Origin: Nocardioides sp. 1609
GTDB taxonomy: Bacteria; Actinomycetota; Actinomycetes; Propionibacteriales; Nocardioidaceae
Assembly (NCBI RefSeq): GCF_004522105.1
Contig: NZ_SPUJ01000003.1
Span: forward strand, 806,001-870,000
DNA: 64,000 bases
Direction of reading: 5' to 3'
Both the position numbers and the translations under genes were made by a program. Position 1 is the stretch's first letter. Each line of letters begins with the position of its first letter. Shown here in pieces: positions 47,201 through 55,297 of this stretch. The notes beneath the pieces are model-generated. The model saw only the letters and a program-made list of their open reading frames with translations. It had not been told where the DNA came from and did no database searches.

Positions 47201-47810
47201 CCCGCTTCTCGATGTCGAGCCCGTGGTCCATCAGCTCGAGGAAGTAGTTGTCCTTGCCGAGGATGTCCTGGAAGTCGGCCGCGGTCTGGCGGGCGGCGTC
47301 GTAGGCGCCGTGGCGCAGGTGCACCTGGACCTCGCCCGAGGGGCACCCGGTCGTGCCGATCAGCCCGGCACCGTGCTGGGCCAGCAGCTCGCGGTCCATG
47401 CGCGGGTGCTGGAAGAAGCCGTCGCGCCACGCCCCGGTGGAGAGCCGGAACAGGTTGTGCATCCCCTGCGTCGACTCCGAGAGCAACGTCATGTGGGTGT
47501 AGGCGCCCCGGCTCGAGACGTCGTCGGGGCCGCCGCCGTAGAAGTTGACGCGCTTGCGCTCGTGGCGGCTGATGTTGGGGGTGAAGTAGGCCTCGATGCC
47601 GATGATCGGCTTGACCCCGGCGCTCTTGGCCTTCTTGTAGAACTCGAAGGCACCGAAGACGTTGCCGTGGTCGGTCATCGCGACCGCCGGCATCCCGAGC
47701 TCGGCGGCCCGCTCGGTCAGGGCACCGAGCCGCGCCGCCCCGTCGAGCATGGAGTACTCGGTGTGGACGTGCAGGTGGACGAAGGAGTCCTGGCTGGAGC
47801 CGTTCGACAT
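44253..47810 (-). CDS. dnaE: DNA polymerase III alpha subunit
   Basis: Replicative polymerase catalytic subunit, 1185 residues, DnaE1 size. The N-terminal PHP domain has FVHLHVHTEYSMLDGAARL and MTDHGNVFG. The polymerase active site includes VGPGRGSGAGSMVAYAM, MPDFDIDFDERRRGEVI and GVFQLDGGPMRALLRSM. A helix-hairpin-helix region (RFGLTAVRNVGANVVDGI) and a C-terminal OB fold (TISGLITSVQRKITKRGDAWAMI) follow. The ATG is at 47810, with no strong ribosome site. It is followed by the coupled membrane protein gene. Confidence 0.97.
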   Translation of the reverse strand: MSNGSSQDSFVHLHVHTEYSMLDGAARLGALTERAAELGMPAVAMTDHGNVFGAFEFYKKAKSAGVKPIIGIEAYFTPNISRHERKRVNFYGGGPDDVSSRGAYTHMTLLSESTQGMHNLFRLSTGAWRDGFFQHPRMDRELLAQHGAGLIGTTGCPSGEVQVHLRHGAYDAARQTAADFQDILGKDNYFLELMDHGLDIEKRVRDGLLRLAKDLQIPLLATNDSHYVNKEDAPSQEHLLCINSGSTMDIPAGDGPGQRFAFSGDGYYLKTAEEMRHLWRDLPEACDNTLLIAERCDVAFTEGSGTFMPKFPCPPGENEDSWLVKEVETGLAVRYPHGVPEASRKQAEFEIDVITRMGFSGYFLVVADFINWAKKNGIRVGPGRGSGAGSMVAYAMRITDLDPLVHGLIFERFLNPDRVSMPDFDIDFDERRRGEVIRYVTDKYGDERVSYIVTYGTIKAKQAVKDSSRILAYPFAMGDRITKAMPAAVMGKDVPLQEIFNPEHKRYGEGGEFRALYDGDNDVKRVVDTAMGIEGLKRQWGVHAAGVIMSSEPLLDIIPMLKRPSDGAMITQFDYPTCESLGLIKMDFLGLRNLTVLDDAVKNIEANRGETVVLEDLELTDEATYGLLQRGDTLGVFQLDGGPMRALLRSMRPDTFEDISAVGALYRPGPMGADSHNKYARRKTGREPVEAIHPELADALEDVLGETYGLIVYQEQVMAIAQKLAGYTLGQADILRRAMGKKKKEELDKQFAGFSAGMTANGYSGAAIKTLWDILLPFSDYAFNKAHSAAYGLVSYWTAYLKANYPAEYMAALLTSTRDDKDKSAIYLNECRRMKIQVLPPDVNESSANFTPVGRDIRFGLTAVRNVGANVVDGIVAGREEKGRYADFNDFMGKVPALVCNKRVLESLIKAGAFDEMKLKRKALVAIHETAVDQYVDIKRNEAIGQDSLFAGLDDDEGGGGFGITVVVPEIDEWDKMTLLGHERDMLGLYVSDHPLLGLEHVLSTGTDCTIGQLMLDEERSDGSPITISGLITSVQRKITKRGDAWAMITVEDLDGAIDVLLFPSAYQLASPHLVEDAIITVKGRLSKSKDQPEIHGQEISVPDLSEGPSGPVTISLPSTRCTAPVIEQLRDVLGTHPGMTEVRLKLLSRQSTKLMRLDDRLRVTPTPALFADLKQLLGPGCLTG

Positions 47811-48018
47811 CGGGTGGGGCGCTCCTCAGCGAAGGATCGTGGACTGTCGTGCGGGCGCGGCGAGCAGGCCGTGGGCGGGGGTGCTGACAGGCCGGCGGGG
47901 GAAGAGCGTCGATCCTGAGGGAAGGACGTCAGCCTACGCGAACCGTCCGGCTGATCGTGGCACCCGGCACCGACATCTCACCGCAGCCGCGAGCGACGCC
48001 GTGGGCACCGCGACAGCA

Positions 48019-49188
48019 CTACCAGGTGGCGCCGGCGAACGCGTCGCGCGCGGGCGGCAGCGCGTTGTAGAGGCGCATCGAGGCGCGGCCGTCGTCATAC
48101 CACGACAGCACCGTGACCGACGCCGGCGACAGCTCCATGCGGAAGACCGCCTCGAGCGGCGCGTCCAGGGCGTGCGCGACGAGGGTCTTGATCGGGGTGA
48201 CGTGACTCACGACGACGACCGTGCGGCCGGCGTGCTCGGACCGCAGCCGCTCCAGCCCGGCCAGCACCCGCTCCCGGACGACGCGGAACGACTCCCCGCC
48301 CCTGGGCGCGACGTCCAGCGCGCCGAGCCAGGCCTTCATCTCCTCGCCGTGGCGCTCCCCGACCTCGGCGAAGGTGAGGCCGTCCCAGTGGCCGAACTCC
48401 ATCTCGGCGAAACCCGGCTCCTCGGTGACCGCGACGCCGAGCAGCTCGCCGAGGATGTCGGCGGACTCACGGGTCCGCCGCACCGGCGAGGCGACGATCG
48501 CGTCGACCCGGTCGGACATCGGCAGCAGCCACTCACCCGCCGCCCGGACCTGGTCGCGGCCCTCCTCGCTCAGCGGCGGGTTGTCGCCGCCGAGACCCCC
48601 GGAGAACCGCTTGGCCTGGGTGTGCTTCGTGACGCCGTGCCGCACGAGGATCACGGTGGTGGCGACCCCGGTGCCGCCCCAGCCCCGCGCCGGGGGCTTG
48701 GCGGCCTCCTGCACCTCCTCGGCGAGGGACTCCGCCGGCTCCGGGTCGATCCCGACGACCGTGACGCCCGACCGCTCGCCGTCCAGCGCCTCGTTGGCGA
48801 GCCGGTCGGCGTGGGCGTTCTCGGCCCGCGGCACCCACGTGTACGTCGTCCCGGACGGCGCCAGGCGGGTCGCCTCGGCGTGCAGCGGGCGCATGTCGGG
48901 GTGCTTGACCTTCCAGCGGCCCGCCATCTGCTCGACGACGAGCTTGGAGTCCATCCGGACCTCGACGACGGCGTCCGGGGCCAGGTCCGCGGCCATCCGG
49001 AGGCCGGCGATCAGCCCGGAGTACTCCGCCACGTTGTTGGTGGCGCGCCCGATCACGGAGCCGTCCTCGGCGATCACCGCACCCGTGTCGGCGTCGGTCA
49101 GGACCGCGCCGTACCCGGCCGGCCCGGGGTTGCCCCGCGACCCGCCGTCGGCCTGGACGACGACCGCGCGCGGTCCCGTCACGCCCAC
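48019..49188 (-). CDS. Bifunctional RNase H / acid phosphatase
   Basis: About 389 residues. The N-terminal RNase HI domain (VQADGGSRGNPGPAGYGAVL, NVAEYSGLIAGL, MDSKLVVEQMAGRWKVKHPDM) removes RNA from RNA-DNA hybrids. The C-terminal histidine-phosphatase domain from ~210 (VILVRHGVTKHTQAKRFSGG, ASPVRRTRESA, VSHVTPIKTLV) resembles alpha-ribazole phosphatase CobC. This fusion is known in actinobacteria, where it lies in the same order with a zinc-ribbon and a Nif3 gene (M. tuberculosis Rv2228c-Rv2230c). The start may be GTG 49188 or 49182. Confidence 0.94.
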   Translation of the reverse strand: MGVTGPRAVVVQADGGSRGNPGPAGYGAVLTDADTGAVIAEDGSVIGRATNNVAEYSGLIAGLRMAADLAPDAVVEVRMDSKLVVEQMAGRWKVKHPDMRPLHAEATRLAPSGTTYTWVPRAENAHADRLANEALDGERSGVTVVGIDPEPAESLAEEVQEAAKPPARGWGGTGVATTVILVRHGVTKHTQAKRFSGGLGGDNPPLSEEGRDQVRAAGEWLLPMSDRVDAIVASPVRRTRESADILGELLGVAVTEEPGFAEMEFGHWDGLTFAEVGERHGEEMKAWLGALDVAPRGGESFRVVRERVLAGLERLRSEHAGRTVVVVSHVTPIKTLVAHALDAPLEAVFRMELSPASVTVLSWYDDGRASMRLYNALPPARDAFAGATW

Positions 49189-49196
49189 CGGTGGCC

Positions 49197-49940
49197 CTAG
49201 ACCCCGGACTCGGGGGTGCGCACGAGGATCCGCGAGCACTCCTCGCACCGCACGACGGTGTCGACCGGGGTGGCCCGGATGACGCCGAGCTCGGCGTTGT
49301 CGATGCCGAGCTGGCAACCGGTGCAGCGCCGCTGGGACAGCGCGGCAGCGCCGACGCCGCCCTTGCTGGCGCGGAGCTTGTCGTAGAGGGCGACGAGGTC
49401 GGCGGGCAGCCCCTCGGCCGCCGGCCCACGGTCGGCCTCGACCTGCGCGAGCTGGACGTCGATCTCCCCGCTCTTGCGGTCGCGCAGCTCGCCGAGCTCG
49501 GCGAGGCGCTCGTCGCTCGCGGCGACGCGCTGGACCAGCTCACCGAGAGCGGCCTGCGCCTCCTCGAGCTGCTCCATGATCGCGATCTCCTCGTCCTCGA
49601 GGGTGCCGATCCGGCGCTCGAGCGACTCCAGCTCGTGCTGCATGCGCTCGAGGTCCTTGGCGTTCTTGACGAGCCCCTGGTCCATCCGGTCGCGGTCGCG
49701 CGTGCGGCGGGCCTTGACGGCCTCGACGTCCTGGTCGGCCTTCCGCTGCGCCGCGACCAGGTCGTCGACGACGATCTGGGCGTCGCGGCGCTGGTCCTCG
49801 ACCTCGTTGCGGCTCGCCTGGAGGGTCGCCATCTCGGCGAGCTCCGGCAGGTGCGAGCGCTGGTGACGCAGCTGGTCGGCACGCGAGTCGAGCGCCTGCA
49901 CGTCCAGGAGACGAAGCTGGTCCTTCGGGTCTGCCTTCAC
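49197..49940 (-). CDS. C4-type zinc-ribbon protein (DUF164 family)
   Basis: A 247-residue protein. Residues ~5-185 form a long antiparallel coiled coil (QLRLLDVQALDSRADQLRHQ, LEDEEIAIMEQLEEAQAAL). The C-terminal zinc ribbon has two CxxC pairs, RRCTGCQLG and RCEECSRIL. The family is thought to bind nucleic acid or act as a scaffold, but its role is not established. GTG start; it lies 8 bases before the RNase H gene and 28 after the Nif3 gene. Confidence 0.92.
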   Translation of the reverse strand: MKADPKDQLRLLDVQALDSRADQLRHQRSHLPELAEMATLQASRNEVEDQRRDAQIVVDDLVAAQRKADQDVEAVKARRTRDRDRMDQGLVKNAKDLERMQHELESLERRIGTLEDEEIAIMEQLEEAQAALGELVQRVAASDERLAELGELRDRKSGEIDVQLAQVEADRGPAAEGLPADLVALYDKLRASKGGVGAAALSQRRCTGCQLGIDNAELGVIRATPVDTVVRCEECSRILVRTPESGV

Positions 49941-49968
49941 GGCGCCGTCCTCACAGTGCTCACGTTGC

Positions 49969-51087
49969 TCACAGGCGCATTGTCCACGGGTCCGTCACCC
50001 GGGTGCTGACCCGGGTCTCGACGGCGTCGCCCAGACCCGCGCGGAGCCGCGCGGCCACCACCGGGAGCCAGGTCGACTCCGCCGCCCAGTGTGCGACGTC
50101 GACCAGCGCCGGGCCGTCCTTCTCGAGGAACTCCGCCGCCGGGTGGTGCCGCAGGTCGCTGGTGACGTAGACGTCGGCGTCGGTGCGCAGCACGTCGTCG
50201 AGCAGGAAGTCGCCGGCGCCGCCGCACACCGCGACGCGGCGGACCCGCCGGGCGGGGTCACCGGCGACGCGGACGCCGTGGTGGGTCTCGGGCAGGGCCG
50301 CGGCGACCCGGCCCGCGAACTCCTCCAGGGTCAGCGGGGCGATCGTCCCGATCCGGCCGGTGCCGGTGGAGCCGGCGCCCCCGTCGGCGACCTGGACGAC
50401 GTCGTGGGCGGGCTCCTCGTAGGGGTGCGCGGCCCGCATCGCGGCCACCACCTGGCGCCGGCGGCTGCGTGGGAGGACGACCTCGATCCGCATCTCCTCC
50501 ACCTCCGAGATCGCACCGACCGTGCCGATCATCGGCTCGGCCCCGTCGAGCGGCCGGAACCGGCCGTGGCCGGGCGAGGAGAACGACGCGAAGTCGTAGT
50601 TGCCGATGGTGCCGGCCCCCGCCTCGGCCACGGCGGCCCGCACGATCGAGGCGGCGTCGGCCGGCACGTAGAAGGTGAGCTTGTCGATCGGGTCGCCGGC
50701 GGCCGGCAGGATCGGCGCCTGGTCGGCGACCCCGAGCGCGGTCGCGAGGGCCTCGGAGACTCCTCCGTCGGCCTGGTCGGCGTTGGTGTGGGCGGTCAGC
50801 AGCGCGCAGCCGGCGCCGACCAGCGTGGCCAGCGAGCGGCCCTTGGGTGTCGTCGCGGCGAACCCGTGCACGGCCTTGAGGAACAGCGGGTGGTGCACGA
50901 GCAGCAGGTCGGCCCCCCAGCCGGCGGCCTCGGCCGCGACCTCCGGAGTCACGTCGACGGCGAGCATCACCTTGACGACGTCCTGGGCCGGGTCGCCCCA
51001 GACCAGTCCCACGGCGTCCCATCCCTCGGCGGTCTGCGGTGGGTACCAGGTGTGGACCAGGTCGACGACGGCGTTGAGGGAAGGCAC
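49969..51087 (-). CDS. Nif3-like dinuclear metal center hexameric protein
   Basis: A 372-residue Nif3/YbgI/YqfO-type protein, the long form with an inserted domain. The metal-binding segments are LLLVHHPLFLKAV with the paired His, ALLTAHTNADQADGG and, near the end, VYVTSDLRHHPAAEFLE and DVAHWAAE. The inserted region (~135-240) resembles the PII-like insert of YqfO. The function is uncertain; GTP cyclohydrolase-type and metal-chaperone roles have been proposed for relatives. GTG start with TAAGGT six bases upstream. Confidence 0.93.
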   Translation of the reverse strand: MPSLNAVVDLVHTWYPPQTAEGWDAVGLVWGDPAQDVVKVMLAVDVTPEVAAEAAGWGADLLLVHHPLFLKAVHGFAATTPKGRSLATLVGAGCALLTAHTNADQADGGVSEALATALGVADQAPILPAAGDPIDKLTFYVPADAASIVRAAVAEAGAGTIGNYDFASFSSPGHGRFRPLDGAEPMIGTVGAISEVEEMRIEVVLPRSRRRQVVAAMRAAHPYEEPAHDVVQVADGGAGSTGTGRIGTIAPLTLEEFAGRVAAALPETHHGVRVAGDPARRVRRVAVCGGAGDFLLDDVLRTDADVYVTSDLRHHPAAEFLEKDGPALVDVAHWAAESTWLPVVAARLRAGLGDAVETRVSTRVTDPWTMRL

Positions 51088-51093
51088 TGCCTC

Positions 51094-51099
51094 ACCTTA
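51094..51099 (-). promoter_or_regulatory. Leaderless -10 box of the Nif3-like gene
   Basis: TAAGGT on the minus strand, then GAGGCA and the GTG at 51087. Confidence 0.55.
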
Positions 51100-51115
51100 G
51101 AGGGCGGCGGAGGCC

Positions 51116-51121
51116 TACGCT
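51116..51121 (+). promoter_or_regulatory. Leaderless -10 box of the gene at 51128
   Basis: TACGCT, six bases before the ATG at 51128. It is divergent from the Nif3 box; the two starts are only 40 bases apart. Confidence 0.55.
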
Positions 51122-51127
51122 GCGCGC

Positions 51128-51499
51128 ATGATCCTGATCTGGGGCTGGAAGCCGTACCTCACCCTGCTCGCGACCGGCAACCTCGTCTGCGGGCGCTGCC
51201 ACAACCCCGCCGCGCACCGGCTGCACCGGCTGCGCAAGAAGTTCACGTTCTTCTGGATCCCGCTCTTCACCACCTCGACGAGGCACTACCTCGACTGCAC
51301 GTTCTGCGGCCTGCAGTCCACGCTGACCGAGCAGGACGCCGAGCGGTGCGCCGCGCAGCTCAACGCCTCCGCCGCTCCCCAGCAGCCCGGCCCGCCGCCG
51401 TACGGCCAGCAGCCCCCGCCGCCGTACGGCCAGCAGGCCCCGCCGGCGTACGGCCAGCAGCCGCCGCCGTACGGTCAGCACCCGCAGCCGCCGCGCTGA
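51128..51499 (+). CDS. Zinc-ribbon protein with Pro-Tyr-Gly-Gln repeat tail
   Basis: A 123-residue protein. Residues ~20-65 carry two CxxC pairs (VCGRCHNPA and DCTFCGLQS) flanking KKFTFFWIPLFTTSTRHYL, a pattern seen in small zinc-ribbon proteins of actinobacteria. The last ~40 residues are four or five imperfect repeats of PPPYGQQ. Function unknown. There is no ribosome binding site; the ATG follows a TACGCT box at leaderless spacing. Confidence 0.85.
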   Translation: MILIWGWKPYLTLLATGNLVCGRCHNPAAHRLHRLRKKFTFFWIPLFTTSTRHYLDCTFCGLQSTLTEQDAERCAAQLNASAAPQQPGPPPYGQQPPPPYGQQAPPAYGQQPPPYGQHPQPPR

Positions 51500-51537
51500 G
51501 GCCCGCGGGCGTGTCGGGGCCTCCGCCGACGGCCGGC

Positions 51538-53109
51538 TCAGTTCACCTGGCGGTCGAGGCCCTCCCAGTACGGCGCGCGGAGCTTGAACTTCTGCAGCTT
51601 GCCGGTGGCCGTGCGGGCCAGCTCGTCGCGGAACTCGATCGAGGTCGGCGCCTTGTAGCCGGCCGCCCGCTCCTTGCACCAGGCGATCAGCTCGGCCTCC
51701 TTCTCGGCGCCCGGCTCCTCGCCGTCGGCGAGGACGACGAGCGCCTTGATCGTCTCGCCCCACTTCTCGCTCGGGACCCCGATCACGGCGACCTCCTCGA
51801 CGGCCGGGTGGGAGAAGAGCACGTCCTCGACCTCGATCGAGGACACGTTCTCGCCGCCGGTGATGATGACGTCCTTCTTGCGGTCCTGGATGGTGACGTA
51901 GCCGTCGTCGCCGATCGACGCGCCGTCACCGGTGTGGAACCACCCCCCGGCGAGGGCCGTCGCGGTCTCCTCGGGCTGCTCCCAGTAGCCCTCGAGGACG
52001 ACGTTCGACCGGGCCAGCAGCTCACCCGAGGGGCCGCCGTCCTCGTCGGGCTCGCTCACGCTCAGTCGGACGCCGAGCGCGGGCGCCCCGGCCCGGGTGA
52101 GCAGCGTGGCCCGCTCCTCGGCGGGCAGGTCGTCCCACTCGGCGCGGCTGCGGTTGATGGTGAGCAGCGGCGAGGTCTCGGTGAGGCCGTAGATCTGGAT
52201 GAACTCCCAGCCCAGCTCGGCCTCGACCCGGGCGACGGTCCTCGTCGGCGGCGGCGCCCCCGCCATGATGATCCGCACCCGGTCGCGGCCCGGGATCTCG
52301 CCCTCCCACGTCTGCGCGGCCTCGAGGACGGCGGCCGCCACCGCCGGCGCGGCACACATCACGGTCACCCCGTGGTCGCGCACCCGGCGCAGGATCTCCG
52401 CGCCGTCGATCTTGCGCAGCACGACCTGCTTGACCCCGAGGCCGGTCATCGCGAACGGCATGCCCCAGCCGTTGGCGTGGAACATCGGCAGGGTGTGCAG
52501 GTAGACGTCGCGGTCGCTGACCGTCGTGTGCATCGCGAAGGTGACGGCGTTGACCCAGATGTTGCGGTGGGTGATCTGCACGCCCTTGGGGCGCGCGGTG
52601 GTGCCGGAGGTGTAGTTGATGCAGGCGGTCGCGCCCTCGTCGGGCTCCCACGGCGCGGGCTCGACGTCGGCCGGGCCGTAGAGGTCGGCCGACGAAGAGG
52701 GGTCGCCGAGCACGAAGCGGTGCTCGGCGGTGACGTCGGCCAGGGCCTCGTCGAGCTCGGGGTCGAGGTAGACGACCCGGGCCCCGGAGTGCTCGATGAT
52801 GTAGCGGACCTCGTCGGGGCGGAGCCGGAAGTTCACCGGCACCAGCACCCGGCCCGACCCGGTCACGCCGAAGAACGACGTCAGGAGCCGCGCGCTGTTG
52901 TGGCTGACGACCGCGACCCGCTCCCCCACCCCGATCCCGAGCTCGTCGAGCCGGGCGGCCTGGCGCCGTGCGAGGCCGCCGATCTCGGCGTAGGTGAGCT
53001 CGCCCAGCGACGGCGCCGGCTGGTCGGGCTCGTCGACGGCGCCGACCCGGTCGCCGTAGACCTGGACGGCACGGTCGAGGAAGTCACGGACGGTGAGCGG
53101 GACGAACAT
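51538..53109 (-). CDS. Acyl-CoA synthetase (AMP-forming)
   Basis: A 523-residue ANL-superfamily ligase that activates a carboxylic acid as acyl-AMP and then acyl-CoA. The P-loop is NYTSGTTARPKG, A5 motif YGLTETSP, A8 HTGDGASIGDDGYVTIQDRKKD and A10 lysine in TATGKLQKFKLR. The start at ATG 53109 has AGGAGGG upstream; the open frame extends earlier without a better site. It resembles medium- to long-chain FadD proteins, but the substrate is not determined. Its promoter region is shared with the divergent acidic-protein operon. Confidence 0.93.
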   Translation of the reverse strand: MFVPLTVRDFLDRAVQVYGDRVGAVDEPDQPAPSLGELTYAEIGGLARRQAARLDELGIGVGERVAVVSHNSARLLTSFFGVTGSGRVLVPVNFRLRPDEVRYIIEHSGARVVYLDPELDEALADVTAEHRFVLGDPSSSADLYGPADVEPAPWEPDEGATACINYTSGTTARPKGVQITHRNIWVNAVTFAMHTTVSDRDVYLHTLPMFHANGWGMPFAMTGLGVKQVVLRKIDGAEILRRVRDHGVTVMCAAPAVAAAVLEAAQTWEGEIPGRDRVRIIMAGAPPPTRTVARVEAELGWEFIQIYGLTETSPLLTINRSRAEWDDLPAEERATLLTRAGAPALGVRLSVSEPDEDGGPSGELLARSNVVLEGYWEQPEETATALAGGWFHTGDGASIGDDGYVTIQDRKKDVIITGGENVSSIEVEDVLFSHPAVEEVAVIGVPSEKWGETIKALVVLADGEEPGAEKEAELIAWCKERAAGYKAPTSIEFRDELARTATGKLQKFKLRAPYWEGLDRQVN

Positions 53110-53177
53110 GGGCCCTCCTGGAGCAGCGGTGACGCCCGCCACTGTAGTGACGTCGACGTTGCCGACAGGCTGGTCCA

Positions 53178-53203
53178 TGAGAGACCTCTCACCGTCGTCT
53201 CAC
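53178..53203 (+). promoter_or_regulatory. Candidate OmpR-type regulator box, site 1
   Basis: TGAGAGACCTCTCA (dyad) overlapping a direct repeat TCTCAC-N5-TCTCAC with 11-bp period, 26 bp upstream of the GTG of the Asp-rich protein gene. The same arrangement and orientation occurs upstream of the gene starting at 57378. The 11-bp period is typical for OmpR-family regulators, and one is encoded in the downstream operon. Confidence 0.65.
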
Positions 53204-53228
53204 GCGGACCCCACCCGCGCAGGAGAAC

Positions 53229-53822
53229 GTGGCCGCCATGAGCCCGCTGTGGAAGATCGTGATCGCGCTGATGGTCGTGCTGCCGGTCGGCGGCTACGTC
53301 GTCGGCTCGCTGATCACCTCCGGCGCCGCCGAGCCGGACGACCGGGACACGATCGTGATCGACGGCTCCGGCACGGGCACCGGCTCGACGCCGTCCGAGC
53401 GCCCCTCCCGCGAGGCACGCACCGACGACCCCACCGTCGTCACGCCGCGTCCCGAGGCGGTCCCGGACGACGAGGACGACGCCGACGACACCGACGACGA
53501 TGACGACGACACGTACGCCGGCGGCGGCGGGGGCGACGCGCAGACCCGCACCCGCGAGGCCGGCCCGCCCCGCGACGGCGGCCAGTCCGCGCCGGCGGCG
53601 CCGTCCGGCCAGGGCGGCCAGGGTGGCCAGGGTGGCCAGGGTGGCCAGGGCGGCCAGGGCGGCCAGGCGGACGACGACCGGACCCGCGACGACGACGAGG
53701 GCGACGACCAGGGCGACGACCAGGGCGACGACCAGGGCGACGACGACGATGACGATGACGACCGCACCGGCGACGGCGACGACAATGACGACGACGACCG
53801 CGACGACCAGGACGACGACTGA
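53229..53822 (+). CDS. Membrane-anchored Asp-rich repeat protein upstream of the two-component system
   Basis: A 197-residue protein of extreme composition. Residues ~5-27 are one membrane helix (LWKIVIALMVVLPVGGYVVG). The rest is predicted extracytoplasmic and disordered: an acidic patch, a GGQ repeat block (~127-147) and an Asp-rich end with GDDQ repeats. About a quarter or more of the residues are Asp. The GTG at 53229 has AGGAG four bases upstream. It is the first gene of an operon with the histidine kinase and regulator. The acidic tail could bind cations, which would suit a sensor accessory; this is inference. Confidence 0.8.
   Translation: MAAMSPLWKIVIALMVVLPVGGYVVGSLITSGAAEPDDRDTIVIDGSGTGTGSTPSERPSREARTDDPTVVTPRPEAVPDDEDDADDTDDDDDDTYAGGGGGDAQTRTREAGPPRDGGQSAPAAPSGQGGQGGQGGQGGQGGQGGQADDDRTRDDDEGDDQGDDQGDDQGDDDDDDDDRTGDGDDNDDDDRDDQDDD
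53607..53669. repeat. 9-bp tandem repeat (GGCCAGGGY) in the Asp-rich protein gene
   Basis: Seven in-frame copies encoding Gly-Gln-Gly units. Period 9 keeps the frame whatever the copy number. Confidence 0.9.
53703..53738. repeat. 12-bp tandem repeat (GACGACCAGGGC) in the Asp-rich protein gene
   Basis: Three exact in-frame copies encoding Asp-Asp-Gln-Gly, followed by a run of Asp codons. Confidence 0.9.
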
Positions 53823-53878
53823 ACACCTCGACCGCCCCCGCCACGACCGGCACCCGGCCACGGCGGCCGGGCGCCTCG

Positions 53879-55297
53879 GTGCGCCTGCGCATCACCGCCG
53901 CCGTCGCCCTGCTCGTGGCCTCCGCGCTCGGCGGGTCCGGACTGATCGTCTACGTGATCGAGATGCAGCGCCTCGAGGCCAACACCATCAACGAGGTCGA
54001 CCAGGAGTTCCAGGAGTTCGAGAACCTGGCCACCACCGAGACGTGGAACGGCGCCGTGCCGCTGCTGTCGACGTTCCTGGCACGCAACGTGCCCGACGAC
54101 GACGAGCTGCTCTACGGCCGGGTAGGCGAGCGCGAGTTCATCCCGACACCCAACGCCGCCAACGACCTCTTCGAGCAGCAGGTCTTCCTCGACGCGGTCG
54201 AGCCGCTCCTGGGCTCCGACGGCTCGACGCGGATCACGACCGACGTCGGCGAGGTGCTGCTGTCCTCCCAGACCGTGATGATCGAGGGGGAGGCGGGCGC
54301 GCTCGTCGTCATCAACTTCCTCGAGGAGGACCGCGACGAGATCCGCGGCACGATGCGCACCTACGCGATCGTCAGCACCCTGTCGCTGTTCCTCATCATC
54401 GCGATCGCCTTCTGGCAGGCCGGGCGGGCGCTGGCCCCGCTGCGCGTGGTGCGCGACACCGCCGAGGAGATCACCGAGACCGACCTGTCGCGGCGGCTCC
54501 CGGTCACCGGCAACGACGACATCACCGCGCTGACCCGCACCATCAACGGCATGCTGGACCGGCTCGAGTCGGCGTTCATCGGCCAGCGACAGCTCCTCGA
54601 CGACGCCGGACACGAGCTGCGGACGCCGCTGACGATCCTGCAGGGCCACCTCGAGCTCCTCGACAGCGAGGACCCCGCGGAGGTCGGCGAGACCCGCGAC
54701 CTACTGCTCGACGAGATCGACCGGATGCGGCGGCTCGTCGACGACCTGATCCTGCTGGCCAAGACCGACCGGCCGGGGTTCCTCAAGCTCGCCGCGGTCG
54801 ACGCCGCCGGCCTGACCGAGGCGGCCGCCGCGAAGGCCGCCGGGCTCGGCGAGCGGGCCTGGTCGGTCGACGGCACCGCCGAGGCCACCGTGTCGGCCGA
54901 CCCGCAGCGGATCACCCAGGCTCTGCTCCAGCTCGCCCACAACGCCGTCAAGCACACCGCCCCCGGCGACGTCGTCGCGCTCGGCTCGGCGCTCGACTCC
55001 GGCTCGGTGCTCTTCTGGGTCCGCGACACCGGCGACGGGGTGGCGCCCGAGGACCGGGAGCGGATCTTCGAGCGGTTCGGGCGCGGCCACGACACGGGCA
55101 CCGACGGCTTCGGGCTGGGCCTGGCGATCGTCACCGCCATCGCCCGTGCCCACGGCGGGGACGCGTGGCTGGACGCCGACCACGACGGGGGCGCGCGGTT
55201 CGTCTTCTCGGTGCCCCAGGCGCCCCCGCCTCCGCAGCTTCCCCGGGCCGCCGGCTCCGGCGCACCCGACGACGTCCCGACCCGGCAGGAGACCTGA
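53879..55297 (+). CDS. Sensor histidine kinase
   Basis: A 472-residue membrane histidine kinase. TM1 ~3-26, an extracytoplasmic sensor of ~130 residues, TM2 ~161-181, HAMP ~182-235, HisKA with phospho-His245 in DDAGHELRTPLTI, and HATPase with N-box QLAHNAVKHT, G1 DTGDGV and G2 FGLGLAIV. GTG start with no clear ribosome site, 57 bases after the Asp-rich gene; no alternative start lies upstream in frame. The stop overlaps the regulator's ATG by one base. The signal is unknown; the Asp-rich neighbour may be part of sensing. Confidence 0.93.
   Translation: MRLRITAAVALLVASALGGSGLIVYVIEMQRLEANTINEVDQEFQEFENLATTETWNGAVPLLSTFLARNVPDDDELLYGRVGEREFIPTPNAANDLFEQQVFLDAVEPLLGSDGSTRITTDVGEVLLSSQTVMIEGEAGALVVINFLEEDRDEIRGTMRTYAIVSTLSLFLIIAIAFWQAGRALAPLRVVRDTAEEITETDLSRRLPVTGNDDITALTRTINGMLDRLESAFIGQRQLLDDAGHELRTPLTILQGHLELLDSEDPAEVGETRDLLLDEIDRMRRLVDDLILLAKTDRPGFLKLAAVDAAGLTEAAAAKAAGLGERAWSVDGTAEATVSADPQRITQALLQLAHNAVKHTAPGDVVALGSALDSGSVLFWVRDTGDGVAPEDRERIFERFGRGHDTGTDGFGLGLAIVTAIARAHGGDAWLDADHDGGARFVFSVPQAPPPPQLPRAAGSGAPDDVPTRQET

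Noticed and set aside
53607-53738. Tandem repeats as a possible CRISPR array
   Set aside because: Units of 9 and 12 bp are contiguous, have no spacers, are in frame and encode Gly-Gln and Asp-Asp-Gln repeats.
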